Assembly (NCBI GenBank): GCA_039707465.1
Contig: CM077645.1
Coordinates: forward strand, 58,033,850-58,097,849
Direction: 5' to 3'
Length of the DNA stretch: 64,000 nt
Source of the DNA: Rhabdophis nuchalis
Lineage: Eukaryota > Chordata > Lepidosauria > Squamata > Natricidae
The notes under the pieces were generated by a model. It had not been told where the DNA came from, did no database searches, and worked only from the letters and a program-made list of their open reading frames with translations. Shown piece after piece: positions 47,340-57,886 of this stretch. The stretch's first letter is position 1; the number at the start of each line of letters is the position of its first letter. The translations under genes were made by a program, and so were the position numbers.

Positions 47340-47665
47340 GAGCAGACCTGATTCGACTGCGAGAATCCCCTTACTCGCAGGTATGGCCCTCCGCTCTAAC
47401 GAGGGCCCACCTTGATGAGGGATTATGTAATCAAGAGGTGGGCGAAACGCAGATGTAGGGTTTTTTTAGTTAAAAGTCTGATTCGGATCTTAGGGGGTCT
47501 CAGGGTGGAGGGTGGGGTTAGTCAGGCTGGGGGTGGGAATGTTACTAGGTCGGTGAGCAGAGTGGAGAAGGAAGCAGAAGGGTCCATTAAGAGGGGGGAG
47601 ACACAAGTTGTTTCCATTGAGGGTCTACCCATCAAGACGGTCAGACCCATCAAAATCTAAGAAGA
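47340..47665 (+). other. GC-rich island with hairpins, unclassified repeat
   Basis: Markedly GC-richer than its surroundings. It has 'cccttactcgcagg', 'ctaacgagggcccacc' and a hairpin formed by 'cccaccttgat' and 'atcaagaggtggg' directly followed by 'cgaaacgc'. The frame at 47412-47660 has no recognisable motif. It may be the tail of a Penelope-like or other retroelement. Confidence 0.4.
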
Positions 47666-48218
47666 CATTAAAGGGGATTAGACAAAATACTAGGGGATCA
47701 ATCTCTTACTATAGATCTCCCATGATATCAAAACAGACTTCCTATACCCATAGAAAATACAGATCAATGTAATTTAGTTGATCATGAAGGCAAATATAGC
47801 ATTCAGTCATTAATTAATAAATACTGATTGTGATTATGAGAGTTATGGAATAAATAGTGATGGCTACTTGATGCTAGGTAAGAGTAACCAGTTTAACCAG
47901 ATTCAATTTGCAAGAAAGAGCCATAGCTGGATTCAAACAATAAAACATATCATGACAATAATGGCTGTTTATTGAATAGACCATTTGGCTGGCTTCACTT
48001 ACAAGTCACAATTATACTTTACTAACCGCAACAGATAAATTAACTCAGTACTCTGAGCCAAAAGAAACTAAGATATTGGTTAACATAATGAGTAAATATA
48101 GTGCTTACATGGAAAATCTCCAAATTCAAGCCTTGACATCTCTAAGCATAGTCCTGCCAACACAGAGTTTATGGGGTAAGCAATTGAATGCATTTTTACT
48201 ATAATGGACATAACTTGT
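47666..48218. other. Non-coding sequence
   Basis: No recognised feature. Confidence 0.5.
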
Positions 48219-48226
48219 GACTAAAG

Positions 48227-48444
48227 CAGTGGTGGGTTGCTGCAATATTGGCCAAACTGGTAGTGAAATTCAGGCCTGGGTCACAGAAACGGCAGAAACC
48301 CAAGCTTGCCATGCCCCCAAACCGATTCCCTCATGTGCAGTTCACTGTTCATTGTAGTTCATTGAACTGCGTGAACACACAGCACACATCTGGTTTACGC
48401 GTGGGTTGTGAAATGGTAGTAACACTGACAGCAACTCACCCCTG
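48227..48444. mobile_element. Short hAT-like miniature element
   Basis: 218 bp with ends 'cagtggtgggttgctgc' and 'gacagcaactcacccctg' (inverted repeats), flanked by gactaaag (48219-48226) and gactgaag (48445-48452), an 8-bp target duplication with one mismatch. The interior is GC-richer and non-coding. Confidence 0.82.
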
Positions 48445-48452
48445 GACTGAAG

Positions 48453-48983
48453 GCCTCAGTTTGTCAAGCCATGCTATGTCCAAAGGATGCTAGCTAGACT
48501 AGAGGGCTGACACTATACGTATAAGGCATACCCTATGAATAAAAGATCAATCAAGGCAAGCTAGTAGTTGAATTGCTAAAATTTCTGCACAAAAATCTGC
48601 ATCAATTTTAAATGTTCACAACGAGATAATTGCATAGGGAACTTATCTCATATTAACTCAATCAAGGCTTTAAGATATCAACTTGGTTTAACTAACATTA
48701 ACTAACAATTTAAGCAGAAATGTTGTATGGTGGAATAAATATTTTAGCCACATCTTGCTTGTGTCATGGAAAGCACTATAAATATATCCCTTTTTCTCTG
48801 ATCATAAATGTTTATAGCTTATTGCCGTCATAAATTATGGCAGACATTAAGAAGGGAATTTTGATGATTCTGTGCAAATTGTTCAACAAAAGTCATTTAA
48901 TGAAAGCAATATGCTTTCAAAATGAAATGCATGTTCCAGGTCTGAAGACACTTTAGAAAACTGATATCTTTATAAAAGCCACC
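48453..48983. other. Non-coding sequence
   Basis: No recognised feature. Confidence 0.5.
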
Positions 48984-48998
48984 CTTTTCTTTTCTTTT

Positions 48999-49058
<60 letters not shown>

Positions 49059-49133
49059 TTCTTTCTTTCTTTTCCTCTCTCCCTCCTGTTCTCTCTCTCT
49101 CTCTCTCTCTCTTTCTTTCTTTTCTTTCTTTCT
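48984..49133. repeat. (CTTT)n-(CT)n polypyrimidine tract
   Basis: Long CTTT array, then CCTCTCTCCC, a CT run, and CTTT again. Pyrimidine-only for most of its length on the plus strand. Confidence 0.97.
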
Positions 49134-49299
49134 GTTAATTTGTAACAGTCCATGATATGGTTTATCTAAGAACAGATGAACAAGTACAATCAGAACATTA
49201 GGTCTTTCGTGTGTACCACACAAATAAATGTCAGTGGATTGTTGAGTTGCCTTTGAATTTCCTTGTGAGAAGCTGGCATAAAACATGAAAAACCTTCAT

Positions 49300-49495
49300 T
49301 TTTGTCTATCTCACTTCCTCCTTCACCCTTCCTTCCTTCCTTCACTCCCTTCATCCCTTCTAAGACCCTCCCTACTCCTTTCCTATTTTTTTCCTTCTTC
49401 CTTCTTTCCTCTCCCCTTCTCTCCCTTCTTTCATCGTTTTTTTTTGCATCATCCATCCATCCTTCCTTTCCTCCCCCTTTGTGGTAAGTTTGCAA
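49300..49495. repeat. Pyrimidine-rich tract with CCTT/CATC repeats
   Basis: About 190 bp almost free of purines on the plus strand, including (CCTT)n and (CATC)n runs. Confidence 0.85.
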
Positions 49496-49589
49496 GGAGA
49501 AAGTCAGTTGAGAAACCAGCAGGAAATTGCAAGTTAAAGGGCAGCAGAAGGTAAATGGCTGCTGTGTCGGGGATGGAGGGAGGCAGGTA

Positions 49590-49960
49590 TGGGTCAGGAA
49601 CGATGCAAGAGATGCTTCATAGGTCAGGGAGGACACATATGGATCAAGTAGGTACAATGAAGTGGCATCGGTGAAGGAGGATATAAAGGAAGGTTACAGA
49701 GGTGTGCAAGAGGTGCAACTCAGGTCAGGTAGGCTATGCAGGCACAGGGTAGTACAAGTTTGAAAGGATGGCTTGGACTGCTTGAAAGTATACAAGAGAT
49801 CTTGTGCAGGTCAGGCTTCGGTATGGGCCAAGCAGCGTCTATGGGTATGCACAACAGGTACTCCCCAGGTCATGGAAGCCACATTGGGCCAGCACTGGTT
49901 AAGAAAGAAACATGGGATTGTGTAAGCGGTGCTGTGAAGGTTGTGTACAGCACATAGGAG
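49590..49960. repeat. Degenerate minisatellite
   Basis: The phrase 'caagagatgc..aggtcagg' recurs at about 49606, 49707, 49793 and (weaker) 49851, with 60-100 bp spacing. The sequence is G-rich and contains no gene. Confidence 0.5.
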
Positions 49961-50014
49961 TAGCGTGGTCAGAGAGATGTGTTATGGTGCACAGAAGCTT
50001 TATCTATTCCTATA

Positions 50015-50038
50015 CAGACAGACAGACAGACAGACAGA
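50015..50038. repeat. (CAGA)n microsatellite
   Basis: Six copies. Confidence 0.95.
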
Positions 50039-50639
50039 ATTTGACACAAGAAATTTATATTATTATAGCAAATCCATATATTATTACAAGGTAAATGATA
50101 TGGGTTACGGTAATTACTTTATTGCTTTGAGTTTTGACATTCAGACGTAATGTTTGTCCCAGATAAGGATTTTTAACAAATTATTCACAATGGATATATC
50201 TGACAACCTAATGTACAAGGGGATTACCCAGAAGGATGTGTAAAAGATAACTATCTACATCTACCTAGTAATAAAATCTCAGTGCAGAAACCTTGGGAAC
50301 TTTAAATTTTTGTCAGATTATCATACGTGTAACAGCCAAAAAAGAAGAAAAAAGAGGTCTTCCTCTAGTGTCTTCAGAAAAATGTGCATTTGAGATTTCT
50401 TAGCATAAAAATTTGACACTTCTTCTGAAATAGTTCTTAATATAGCTCAAAGGCGTGGAGATGCATGAAATATAACTACTGCATATCATAGGAAAAAAGT
50501 TTTAAAAGACCTACTTTGGAAAAAAAGGATTTTATAGTTAATTCATATAATCACAATACTGGATGATATTTAATACTGTATATTAAATTAAAACTGTAGG
50601 TATGTATATATGTGATATAACTATTGGAAGTCATGGCTT
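50039..50639. other. Non-coding sequence
   Basis: AT-rich with no recognised feature. Confidence 0.5.
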
Positions 50640-50644
50640 TCTGT

Positions 50645-50715
50645 CTAGATGGTCTCTGCTGATGAGCTTGAAAGGCAGAAAAGGAAACAGTATGTCTTCT
50701 CCCTTAATTGGGGCC
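50645..50715. repeat. Repeat segment shared with 18450-18520
   Basis: 'gatggtctctgctgatgagc', then 'ggaaacagtatgtcttctcc' and 'aattggggcc' match the other copy closely. It leads directly into the foldback element, so it is probably part of the same retroelement family. Confidence 0.6.
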
Positions 50716-50727
50716 CTAACAGGGTGT

Positions 50728-51278
50728 GTTTTTGCAACGTTTCGGCAAGATCTCACTTGCCATCTTCAGGCTTCGGTCTGCAGTTTCAAAGGGGTCGCCC
50801 TTCCTTAAATCTTGGTGGGGAGGTGGAGTGCTGACTGTTGTTGTGAGTGGGTTGATTGGCTGTGCAGCTGTATCATGATTGGTAGATTGATGCTGATTGG
50901 TCTTATTTGTATGTTTCTCCTTATTTTGAATTTCAACGGCTTGCATGGAGGGTGGGGCTCGTCTGTTGGTCAATGCTGGTTTCCAGATGTCTGGTGACGA
51001 CACCTCCCGCCTACCAGACATCTAGAAACCAGCACTGACCAACAGACGAGCCCCACCCTCCATGCAAGCCGTTGAAATTCAAAATAAGGAGAAACATACA
51101 AATAAGACCAATCAGCATCAATCTACCAATCATGATACAGCTGCACAGCCAATCAACCCACTCACAAAAACAGTCAGCACTTCACCCCCCTCACCAAGAT
51201 TTAAGGAAGGGCGACGCCTTCGAAACCGACCGAAGCCTGAAGATGGCAAGTGAGATCTTGCCAAAACGTTGCAAAAAC
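50728..51278. mobile_element. Foldback element, about 267-bp arms (PLE-like)
   Basis: Arms 50728-50995 and 51013-51278 are near-perfect reverse complements around a 17-bp spacer. Each arm has several 'gattgg' (CCAAT-type) boxes and ends in a 'cctgaagatggcaag' and 'cttgcc(g/a)aaacgttgc' hairpin. Inverted terminal units are known in Penelope-like elements, whose tails carry hammerhead motifs, so that class is the leading guess. No reverse transcriptase or GIY-YIG domain is present here. Confidence 0.7.
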
Positions 51279-51323
51279 TATCTCATGCTTACACGGGAAA
51301 ACACCTGAATACAACAAGACCAG

Positions 51324-51324
<1 letters not shown>

Positions 51325-51366
<42 letters not shown>
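51325..51366. repeat. (AC)n microsatellite
   Basis: About 21 copies, directly after the 'aacaagaccagcatac' end of the foldback-associated repeat. Confidence 0.97.
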
Positions 51367-51368
<2 letters not shown>

Positions 51369-51544
51369 TTGCATTTGTGCTGATAAATAAAGGGAAGTTT
51401 GGACTGGTTCGGCCAAACCGGGTAGTGGTTTGGCAGCCTGGCATGCTGGAACTGGTAGTGGCCCAGGCCTGCCACACCCCTGAACTGGTTCTCCTAAGGG
51501 GTTGCCATCTTGATTTTTGGTTCTGTGCATGCGCAGAACAATTG

Positions 51545-52607
51545 TACTGTATTTTTCGGAGTATAAGACGTACCTTTTTTCCTCTAAAAAGAGGCTGAAA
51601 ATCTGTGTGCCTCTTATACATCGAATACAGCATTTTTTGCCTCCTGAAACCCCGCCCCTTCACCAAAATGGCCACATGCATTCCCTTATGGAGGCTTCCA
51701 GAGAGCTCCTGGGGGCTGGGGAGGGCAGGAATGAGCAAAAAACAGGGTGTTTTTGTCTCCCCAGCCCCCAGCAGCACTCTATAAGCCTCCATAAGGCTAT
51801 GCATGCTATTTTTTGAGCAAAAAATGGCCTGTTTTCATGAAAAAACGAGCTGTTTTTCCTCGTTTTGGGCCCTCCACCCCCCAGGAGCACTCTGCAGGCC
51901 CCCCCAAGGCTGTTCATGCCTTTTATTTGAAAAAAAAACAGGCCCATTTTCGCGAAAAATGGGCCATTTGGGGGAGGCTTGCAAAGTGTAAAAAGAGCTT
52001 TTTTCCCTTTTGAAGAGCTGTTTAGTTAGAGTGATTGATGAGAATTATGTTGGTCAAGTACTGTGCCTGCAGAAACAAAGATTTGTTCCAAAGGTGACCA
52101 GTGATTTCCTTATCCAGCACATGGGTAAATACACCTGGAAACACCTACCTACTCTCTCCCTACCTATCTACTGTATTTCTCTGTCTCTTTTTCTCTCTCT
52201 ATTTTTCTCTCTATCCCTCCCTCTCTCTCTCCCTAAAAAAAAGTATACCTACTGTATTTCTCTCTCTCTCTCCCTTCTATCTACCTATCTAGCTACTCTT
52301 TCTCTCTCCCCCTACTGTATTTCTCTCTTTCTCTCTCTTTCTCTCTCTATCCCTCTACCTACTTATCTATCTACACACACTCTCTCTCCCTGCCTACCTA
52401 CCTACTGTATTTCTCTCTCTCTCCCCCTCTACCTACCTACCTACCTATCTACACTCTCTCTCCCCCTACTTACCTACCTACTGTATTTCTCTCTCTTTCT
52501 CTCCCTCCCTCTCTCTTTCTCTATCAACCTACTTTAAAAAAAATGCCTCTTCAAAACCTGAGTGCGTCTTATACTCCGGTGCATCTTATACTCCGAAAAA
52601 TACGGTA
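51545..52607. mobile_element. TA-flanked miniature DNA element, copy M4 (complete)
   Basis: 1.06 kb. Left end TACTGTATTTTTCGGAGTAT, right end ATACTCCGAAAAATACGGTA, both next to TA. The right end holds the tandem phrase 'cttatactccg' twice. The interior has several copies of the 'agcactctataagcctccat' and 'aaggctatgcatgc' modules, then a block of CTCT/CCTA repeats. Other copies: M1 2747, M2 4133, M3 15433. No transposase is encoded. Confidence 0.82.
52160..52520. repeat. (CT)n/(CCTA)n compound microsatellite
   Basis: Alternating CTCT runs, 'ctacctac' runs and 'ctactgtatttctct' phrases. The last phrase recurs about six times, so this is also a loose tandem array with units of about 60-80 bp. 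Confidence 0.9.
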
Positions 52608-52698
52608 ATTGCACATTTATTTTTCTTTTTAACATTTTTTGTCTATTTTTGCGCATATGCGCACACTGAACTGTAATGCCAGGAGCAACCAACCACTG

Positions 52699-55600
52699 AA
52701 ATGTGTGTGTGTATGCGCGCACGCACGCATGTGTGGATGTGTGTGTGTATAAAATGTAGCTATAATACAACAATTTTAGAGCATTTATCTAAATGTTTTA
52801 GGCCACACTAGGAAAGATGGGCCTCAAACTTTTGATATCTTTGGACTACACCTTATCAAATATGGAAATTAGAATGTTTCTAGCTACTGCTTTCTAATTT
52901 GGAATACAAGAAAATATAAGAGCAGTCGTATGATATAGCTGGTGATTATCTGTCAACCAAATTTCCTGTTCCAGGAAAACAATGGTGATGGTTGAGATCG
53001 AAAAAGAATCTCTTGCAACATTCTGCGTTCCTTGGAAGAACCGTTTAACACAAATTAAACGAACAATTTAAATAATGAAAAAATCAATAGGAGTATCATT
53101 GATTTCATTTCGGGCCTTTTCTTAATATGAATATTATACCATGATGCCTTTTAAAAGCTGATCAAAAGAGATTTCAGATCTCACTAAGCAAAAAACAATC
53201 TATGCAAAAAGCGGAGATAATATTTATTTACAGATGGCTGTCTTGAGAGGTCACGTGGAAATGAGTCATGTGAACCTTGAAAACAGCTATTTTAGATTCA
53301 AGATTGAATTTTATCCCACAAAACTTAAGAATTTCATTAACTTTGTAGACAGACAATAGTTTTTTCATGTAATGACAACATAACACAATGTAATTTGATT
53401 TTCTATAGCATGCCCCACAAGCAAGCCACAAAAGCAGACCAATCAGAGGCATTCATTAGTAAGTGCTGCCTTTAGTTATCACTTCTTCGACAGTTGGAGA
53501 AAAACAATGTTTTATGATAAAAAGAAGAGTATAGCTATGTCAAGAGAGTGACAAATCTCACAAGCAATTATAAAAGAAATGATGCTGGAATGTTTGTACA
53601 GAATAAGGGTTAGAAAGGTGTTGGGTCAGAGAAAATGGACAGCTCAAAAAAGGGATTTGCAAACAATACGGTATCTAGGAAGTATAAGAGTTACATGAAA
53701 TAAGAAAAAAATATTGTGGTTGCTCTTGACCTCCCCCCCTTCCACACACACACACTAAAAGAAAATAATGAAAATTCAGCAAAGAAAATGAAATAAAGGA
53801 CCATAATCCAAATTGAAGCTTTCTCCGTCACATTCAAAAATGTAGCACTCTTTGGACTAATATGAGGTTGCATGGAGAATGGACTTAAATAGTGAAATAG
53901 TTCTGCTATGCTAAAATTATTTAAGGAATTGAAAAATCAAGGAGGAATTTTGTTCTTTATTGGTGAAATTCTATCATATAGGAGTCTCGCTTGTTATTTC
54001 TTGAGGTTTCCCATGCCTTAAGAGACTGTAACAACAAAACAAAACCAGCCATATCACATTTTTATGAACATACATATCACGTCAGGATCAGAAGCTGCTG
54101 TGTATTGCACACTATATGCCATGCTCACTCTGTCTCTCAAGGCTTAGATAGTTGTTATAAAACCATATATAGAAACTGAGATTGAAACTAAGCTTGGCAT
54201 GGGAAAGAAGACTTCCTCGTGAAATGTACCTAAAAATGAATGGCAGTAAAACTCATAACTTGGGCAATAAGAAGTTTGGGGAGGTAGATTATTACTTTTT
54301 AAAGAAAATAGCTTAATTTCATGCCTGAAACAAGTTTTGGAAATAAGCCAAACTTCAACTGTGTAACTTTTTTAAAAAAATAGAGTAAACACTGTAAGTA
54401 GAAAGTTCCTACCAACTTTTAAAAGTAAAAATATGATAAGTAAATAATGTTTGGGGGATTATTGACTACTAATTTGTTCCAAAATTTCTTCTGCTTCTAC
54501 CCAGCGCAGATTTCTACCCTGTTTTCTCATGCTAGAAAACCCAACACTTTCTGTTAAGTTTTTGAGCTGCTCCTATGGCCTTTTTCTCAATAAATGTGTC
54601 CCCATAAATCATATGATTTGTTTTTAGGGGGAGACAGTTGACTTTCTAGGTTGCTTCTGTGATGCTTAGGGGGAAAAAAGATCTCCATTAATTTATCTTC
54701 TCTGTTTGTTCTTACAAGTTGTTTTTGTCTTTTAAAAAAGGCACTAATTGTTTCATCTGCCTCCACAAAATAGTGCTATCCCAAAGGGGTGGGGTCTTAG
54801 CAAATCTTTCATTTTATATAAAACAGCAGAAATCATGAGATATTGTATTATTATTATTATTATTTTTGCATAATCTAGCTTCCAAAAATTTCCGGGTAAG
54901 ATTCTTGATGGTCTCATGAAAATTTGAATGATACAGATTCAATATTTTTAATGATACCGATGGCCCAACAGGGTTCCATACATATACTGGATGAGTGTGA
55001 TGGAAATAAAACCTCACCCAGCACAGATGTTTGGGCATGAAATATTGAATATTAGGATGCCCAAGCATGCATTCCCTAAAAAGCGTAGGACATTTGCATC
55101 ATATATTGAAACATTCTGAAGTTAAAAGAAGTTGATAATTTGCTGTTTATGGATACATGCATCTAAAGTGAACAGAGGCTCATCCTGAACTAGGCTTCAC
55201 TAATTAAATTGAAGCAGCAAGACCAAATCTCACAGGGCTATAATACACAAGCTAAATGCAGAATTTAAAAGGCATGTGTTTCTTCTACCTGCCAGGAATA
55301 AGGGAAAAGACACAATCCAGTTCTGATGGGCTCTGCTTGGTTTATTGGGCAATACATCAACTAAACCTAAATTAGTCTGTTTTGTTTTCAACTACAAAAA
55401 TATCTAGAGGCTTGATAGTCCTGGAGATGGCATGGTGCTTTGCAGAATGCATTATTTATTTATGGTCACTTTCACATTGTTTTGTCTTGTTTCCCTGCCA
55501 CTACTAATTGTAACAAATGTTAATAATAAAGCTCATACAATTCAAAGTGCAGGTTGCAAATAATGGTAATCTCAATTTAAGGAAAGGATAAAGCTAATCC

Positions 55601-55881
55601 AGACTGAAGATACATAGTCACATTCCTCAGCAGCACATTTTATACCAAATAAATTTAGTTCTCAGCAGCTTGGGAGGCATGGAATGGAAATGTGATAACC
55701 AGCAACTGTAGTAGCCCAATGGGGTGCAGTATTGTATAAATAAGGTCAATGGAATATGAATCCATGGCATTGATATGTGGTTTTTATTTTTGGTTTCAAA
55801 AGCTAGTTATGCAAATTTGTTTATTTATTTGTTGGATATCCTGCCTTGATTATTTTTATACATGTTCATATTCAACACATG
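52699..55881. other. Non-coding AT-rich intronic sequence
   Basis: 3.2 kb with no gene. Short (TG/CG) alternating purine-pyrimidine sequence lies at 52700-52755 and a short TTA run at about 54845. Confidence 0.55.
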
Positions 55882-55896
55882 TCCATGGAGATTTTC
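55882..55896. repeat. Target-site duplication of E2, 3' side
   Basis: tccatggagattttc, repeated exactly at 57872-57886. Confidence 0.94.
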
Positions 55897-57871
55897 TTTT
55901 CTTTTTTTTTATATTGAAAAAGTTTTATTGGTTTTTACAATTTTCCAAAAGGATAGGGTAAGGGATACAGAAACATTTTAAGAACTTTCGTGTCGGGATC
56001 ATTGGCCCTTCCAGGGCTTCATAATAAAACATTGAAAAAACATTTTCAAAAATACTACAAGGTGAAAATAAGTGCATGTTTCCTAAATTCTCAATTCTGT
56101 GCTGGCAGTCGTGTGCAAACATCCAGATATAAAGGTTATACAATGTTAATAAAAAAGCAAAGTTATTTTTTCGATCTAAGTCTCTTGGCAATTGTATCTT
56201 CTTTTTCTCCTTCCTGGCCCCCAGCGGGCAGGGCCGTGGCCCCCCCTGCCCCCCCTGAATCATCCCCCAGGACAGAGGAATGTTTTTTAAGAAAGGCTTC
56301 CGCCTCAACAACTGTTTTAATCCTTACTCTTCCTTCATCCCAGAACACCAACATCCCTTCCGGCATCGCCCACTTAAACCAAATCCCGTGGTCAAACAAT
56401 CTTTTGGATAAGAAGGAATACCTCCTTCTCATCTCTCTAATCTTTTTTGGGATCTGCTTCAAGATGGCGACTTCCTTTTATTGGTAAATTAGCGCCCCCC
56501 CCTCTCTGCGCCTTCAAAATTCCCTCTCTGGTTGACCTTCTAACAAATTTAATATGTATCTCTCTGGGTACTTCATTTATCCTGGCAGATGTCGAGTTTA
56601 TTCTGTAGACTAGGTCAATGTCCCCCCTGATCTCATCTTTAGGTTTATGTAAATAGTCTGCTAAAATTGTACTCATGAGTTCAGGAAGACATTCACCAGA
56701 TTCTTCAGAAATGTTCTGAAATCTTAAAAAATATGACATCCTTTCAAAATCCATCCTAGACATATGCCCAGTCAGTTCTCCAACCTCTCTGTTAACATTT
56801 TTAAGCTCTCCCTTTGCCCCAGCCAGCCCCCCTTCCAGCTCCACAGTCTTCTGTGTGTTCTCCAGCACTTGTTTCCGTGTTTCCAAAAGATCCTTCTTGA
56901 AGCTGCTATTATCTTCTCTCAAAGCTTTAATTTCCTGCACGAAAGCTTGTAACACTGATTCCATTGATGTCATTCTTTGTTCCAAGCCTGCCAATTCTGA
57001 TTTTGATGCCATGGTAAGCTGTTAAAGTCAGTGCCACTAAGATGGCATTTTTTGGGTGGGGCTGTTGAAGCAGATCAGGAGAAAACAGTTCAAATCAGGG
57101 TTGTAAAAAGTTCAAGACCCAGAAGAGAAACACTTTTCACAGTCAATAATTATAACAGAGAAGGCACTCCAGGAAAGGAATCAATTAATCCAGAAATTTC
57201 TTCATTAATAGAGAGAGGGAGTCCAAATCACAAAGAGATGTTGGTAATTTTCCATAAGTAAAAATAGTCATTCAGGAACAAAGGGCAGCCATCCTCCACC
57301 GCCCAGTCTGAGAGCCAGCAGGAGAAAGTAGCAAAGGAAAAATTGTTTCAAGCCAGCCGGACTTAGATACATTGTAAAGAAACAAGCCGCAAAACACTTT
57401 CACTTGCTTCAAAGCAATCCGGATGCGAAATGTCCGCTTCCTCGCAACGAGGAGCCATTTCTAAGCGCCGCTTTAAATCCGAGGGGGGGGTTAACAAACA
57501 AACACCCCCTCCACGTTCTTTCAGTCCAGGCTGCCAGCACAAATAAGATTAAAGTCACTCACTCTCCACCTCGCCGCCAAAGCCCCGGAAAGCCTTCCAA
57601 CCCGAACACTCAGCTCTTTTCAAATTCATCGTGCGTTGCCGTCCTCCATTGGCGAAGGGAAAACCCCCCGCAGCATGTCTCTTCTCACCTAGACCGAAGA
57701 CAAGGGTCGTTTTCCCGCCGCCGCTGGGATAAACCGACCCAGGCAAGCCAGCCCTACGGAGGGACCCCAAAAAGGGGTGCCCCGCCCCCGTTGGGGGGCA
57801 GAAAAGAGAACAAAACAGCGGACGAGTCCCAAGACCCGTCCGTCGCCGCTGGAAGGCGGAACCGGAAGCTC
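55897..57871 (-). mobile_element. ORF2-less L1-like element E2 (half-L1 type), full length
   Basis: A 1.98-kb insertion with an exact 15-bp target duplication and an A-rich tail (complement of 'ttttcttttttttttat'). On the minus strand: GC-rich 5' UTR (57871-57013), ORF1 (57012-56163), 3' UTR with 'ccaataaaact' near the end. Both ends align with E1 ('ccaaaaa..ggtgcccc' and 'cgtccgtcgcc' at the 5' end; 'gtaaaaaccaataaaa' at the 3' end). ORF2 is absent, so replication must have relied on enzymes from another LINE. Target-primed L1-type insertion is clear. Confidence 0.88.
56163..57012 (-). pseudogene. L1 ORF1p-like RNA-binding protein (frameshifted)
   Basis: Starts MASKSELAGLEQRM at 57012. Order: coiled coil (ALREDNSSFKKDLLETRKQV), RRM-like core FERMSYFLRFQNISEESGE, DIDLVYRINSTSARINEVPR, EIHIKFVRRSTREGILKAQR, then a G-run near 56500 where the frame shifts. 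An in-frame stop (taa) replaces a sense codon present in E1. It resumes IPKKIREMRRRYSFLSKRL and ends in SVLGDDSGG and AKRLRSKK at 56163. Shifts at homopolymer runs could also be sequencing errors, but the stop argues for decay. About 283 codons. Confidence 0.82.
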
Positions 57872-57886
57872 TCCATGGAGATTTTC
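57872..57886. repeat. Target-site duplication of E2, 5' side
   Basis: Exact repeat of 55882-55896. Confidence 0.94.

Larger units (their letters stand above)
51380..52698. mobile_element. hAT-like remnant interrupted by M4
   Basis: The right end 'gcaaccaaccactg' (to 52698) matches the complement of the hAT terminus 'cagtggttggttgc'. 'ggttcggccaaaccgggtag' at the left resembles the interior of the element at 48227. The left terminus is lost, perhaps to the adjacent AC expansion. M4 (51545-52607) interrupts it. Confidence 0.45.

Noticed and set aside
47430..47460. Hammerhead ribozyme at the 'ttgatgag..gcgaaacgc' site
   Set aside because: The first box is TTGATGAG and the bases between the boxes do not form an adjacent stem II. 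Kept only as a general hairpin.
48897..49657. Lys/Glu/Arg-rich minus-strand frames
   Set aside because: Antisense translation of CTTT/CT tracts. No conserved domain.
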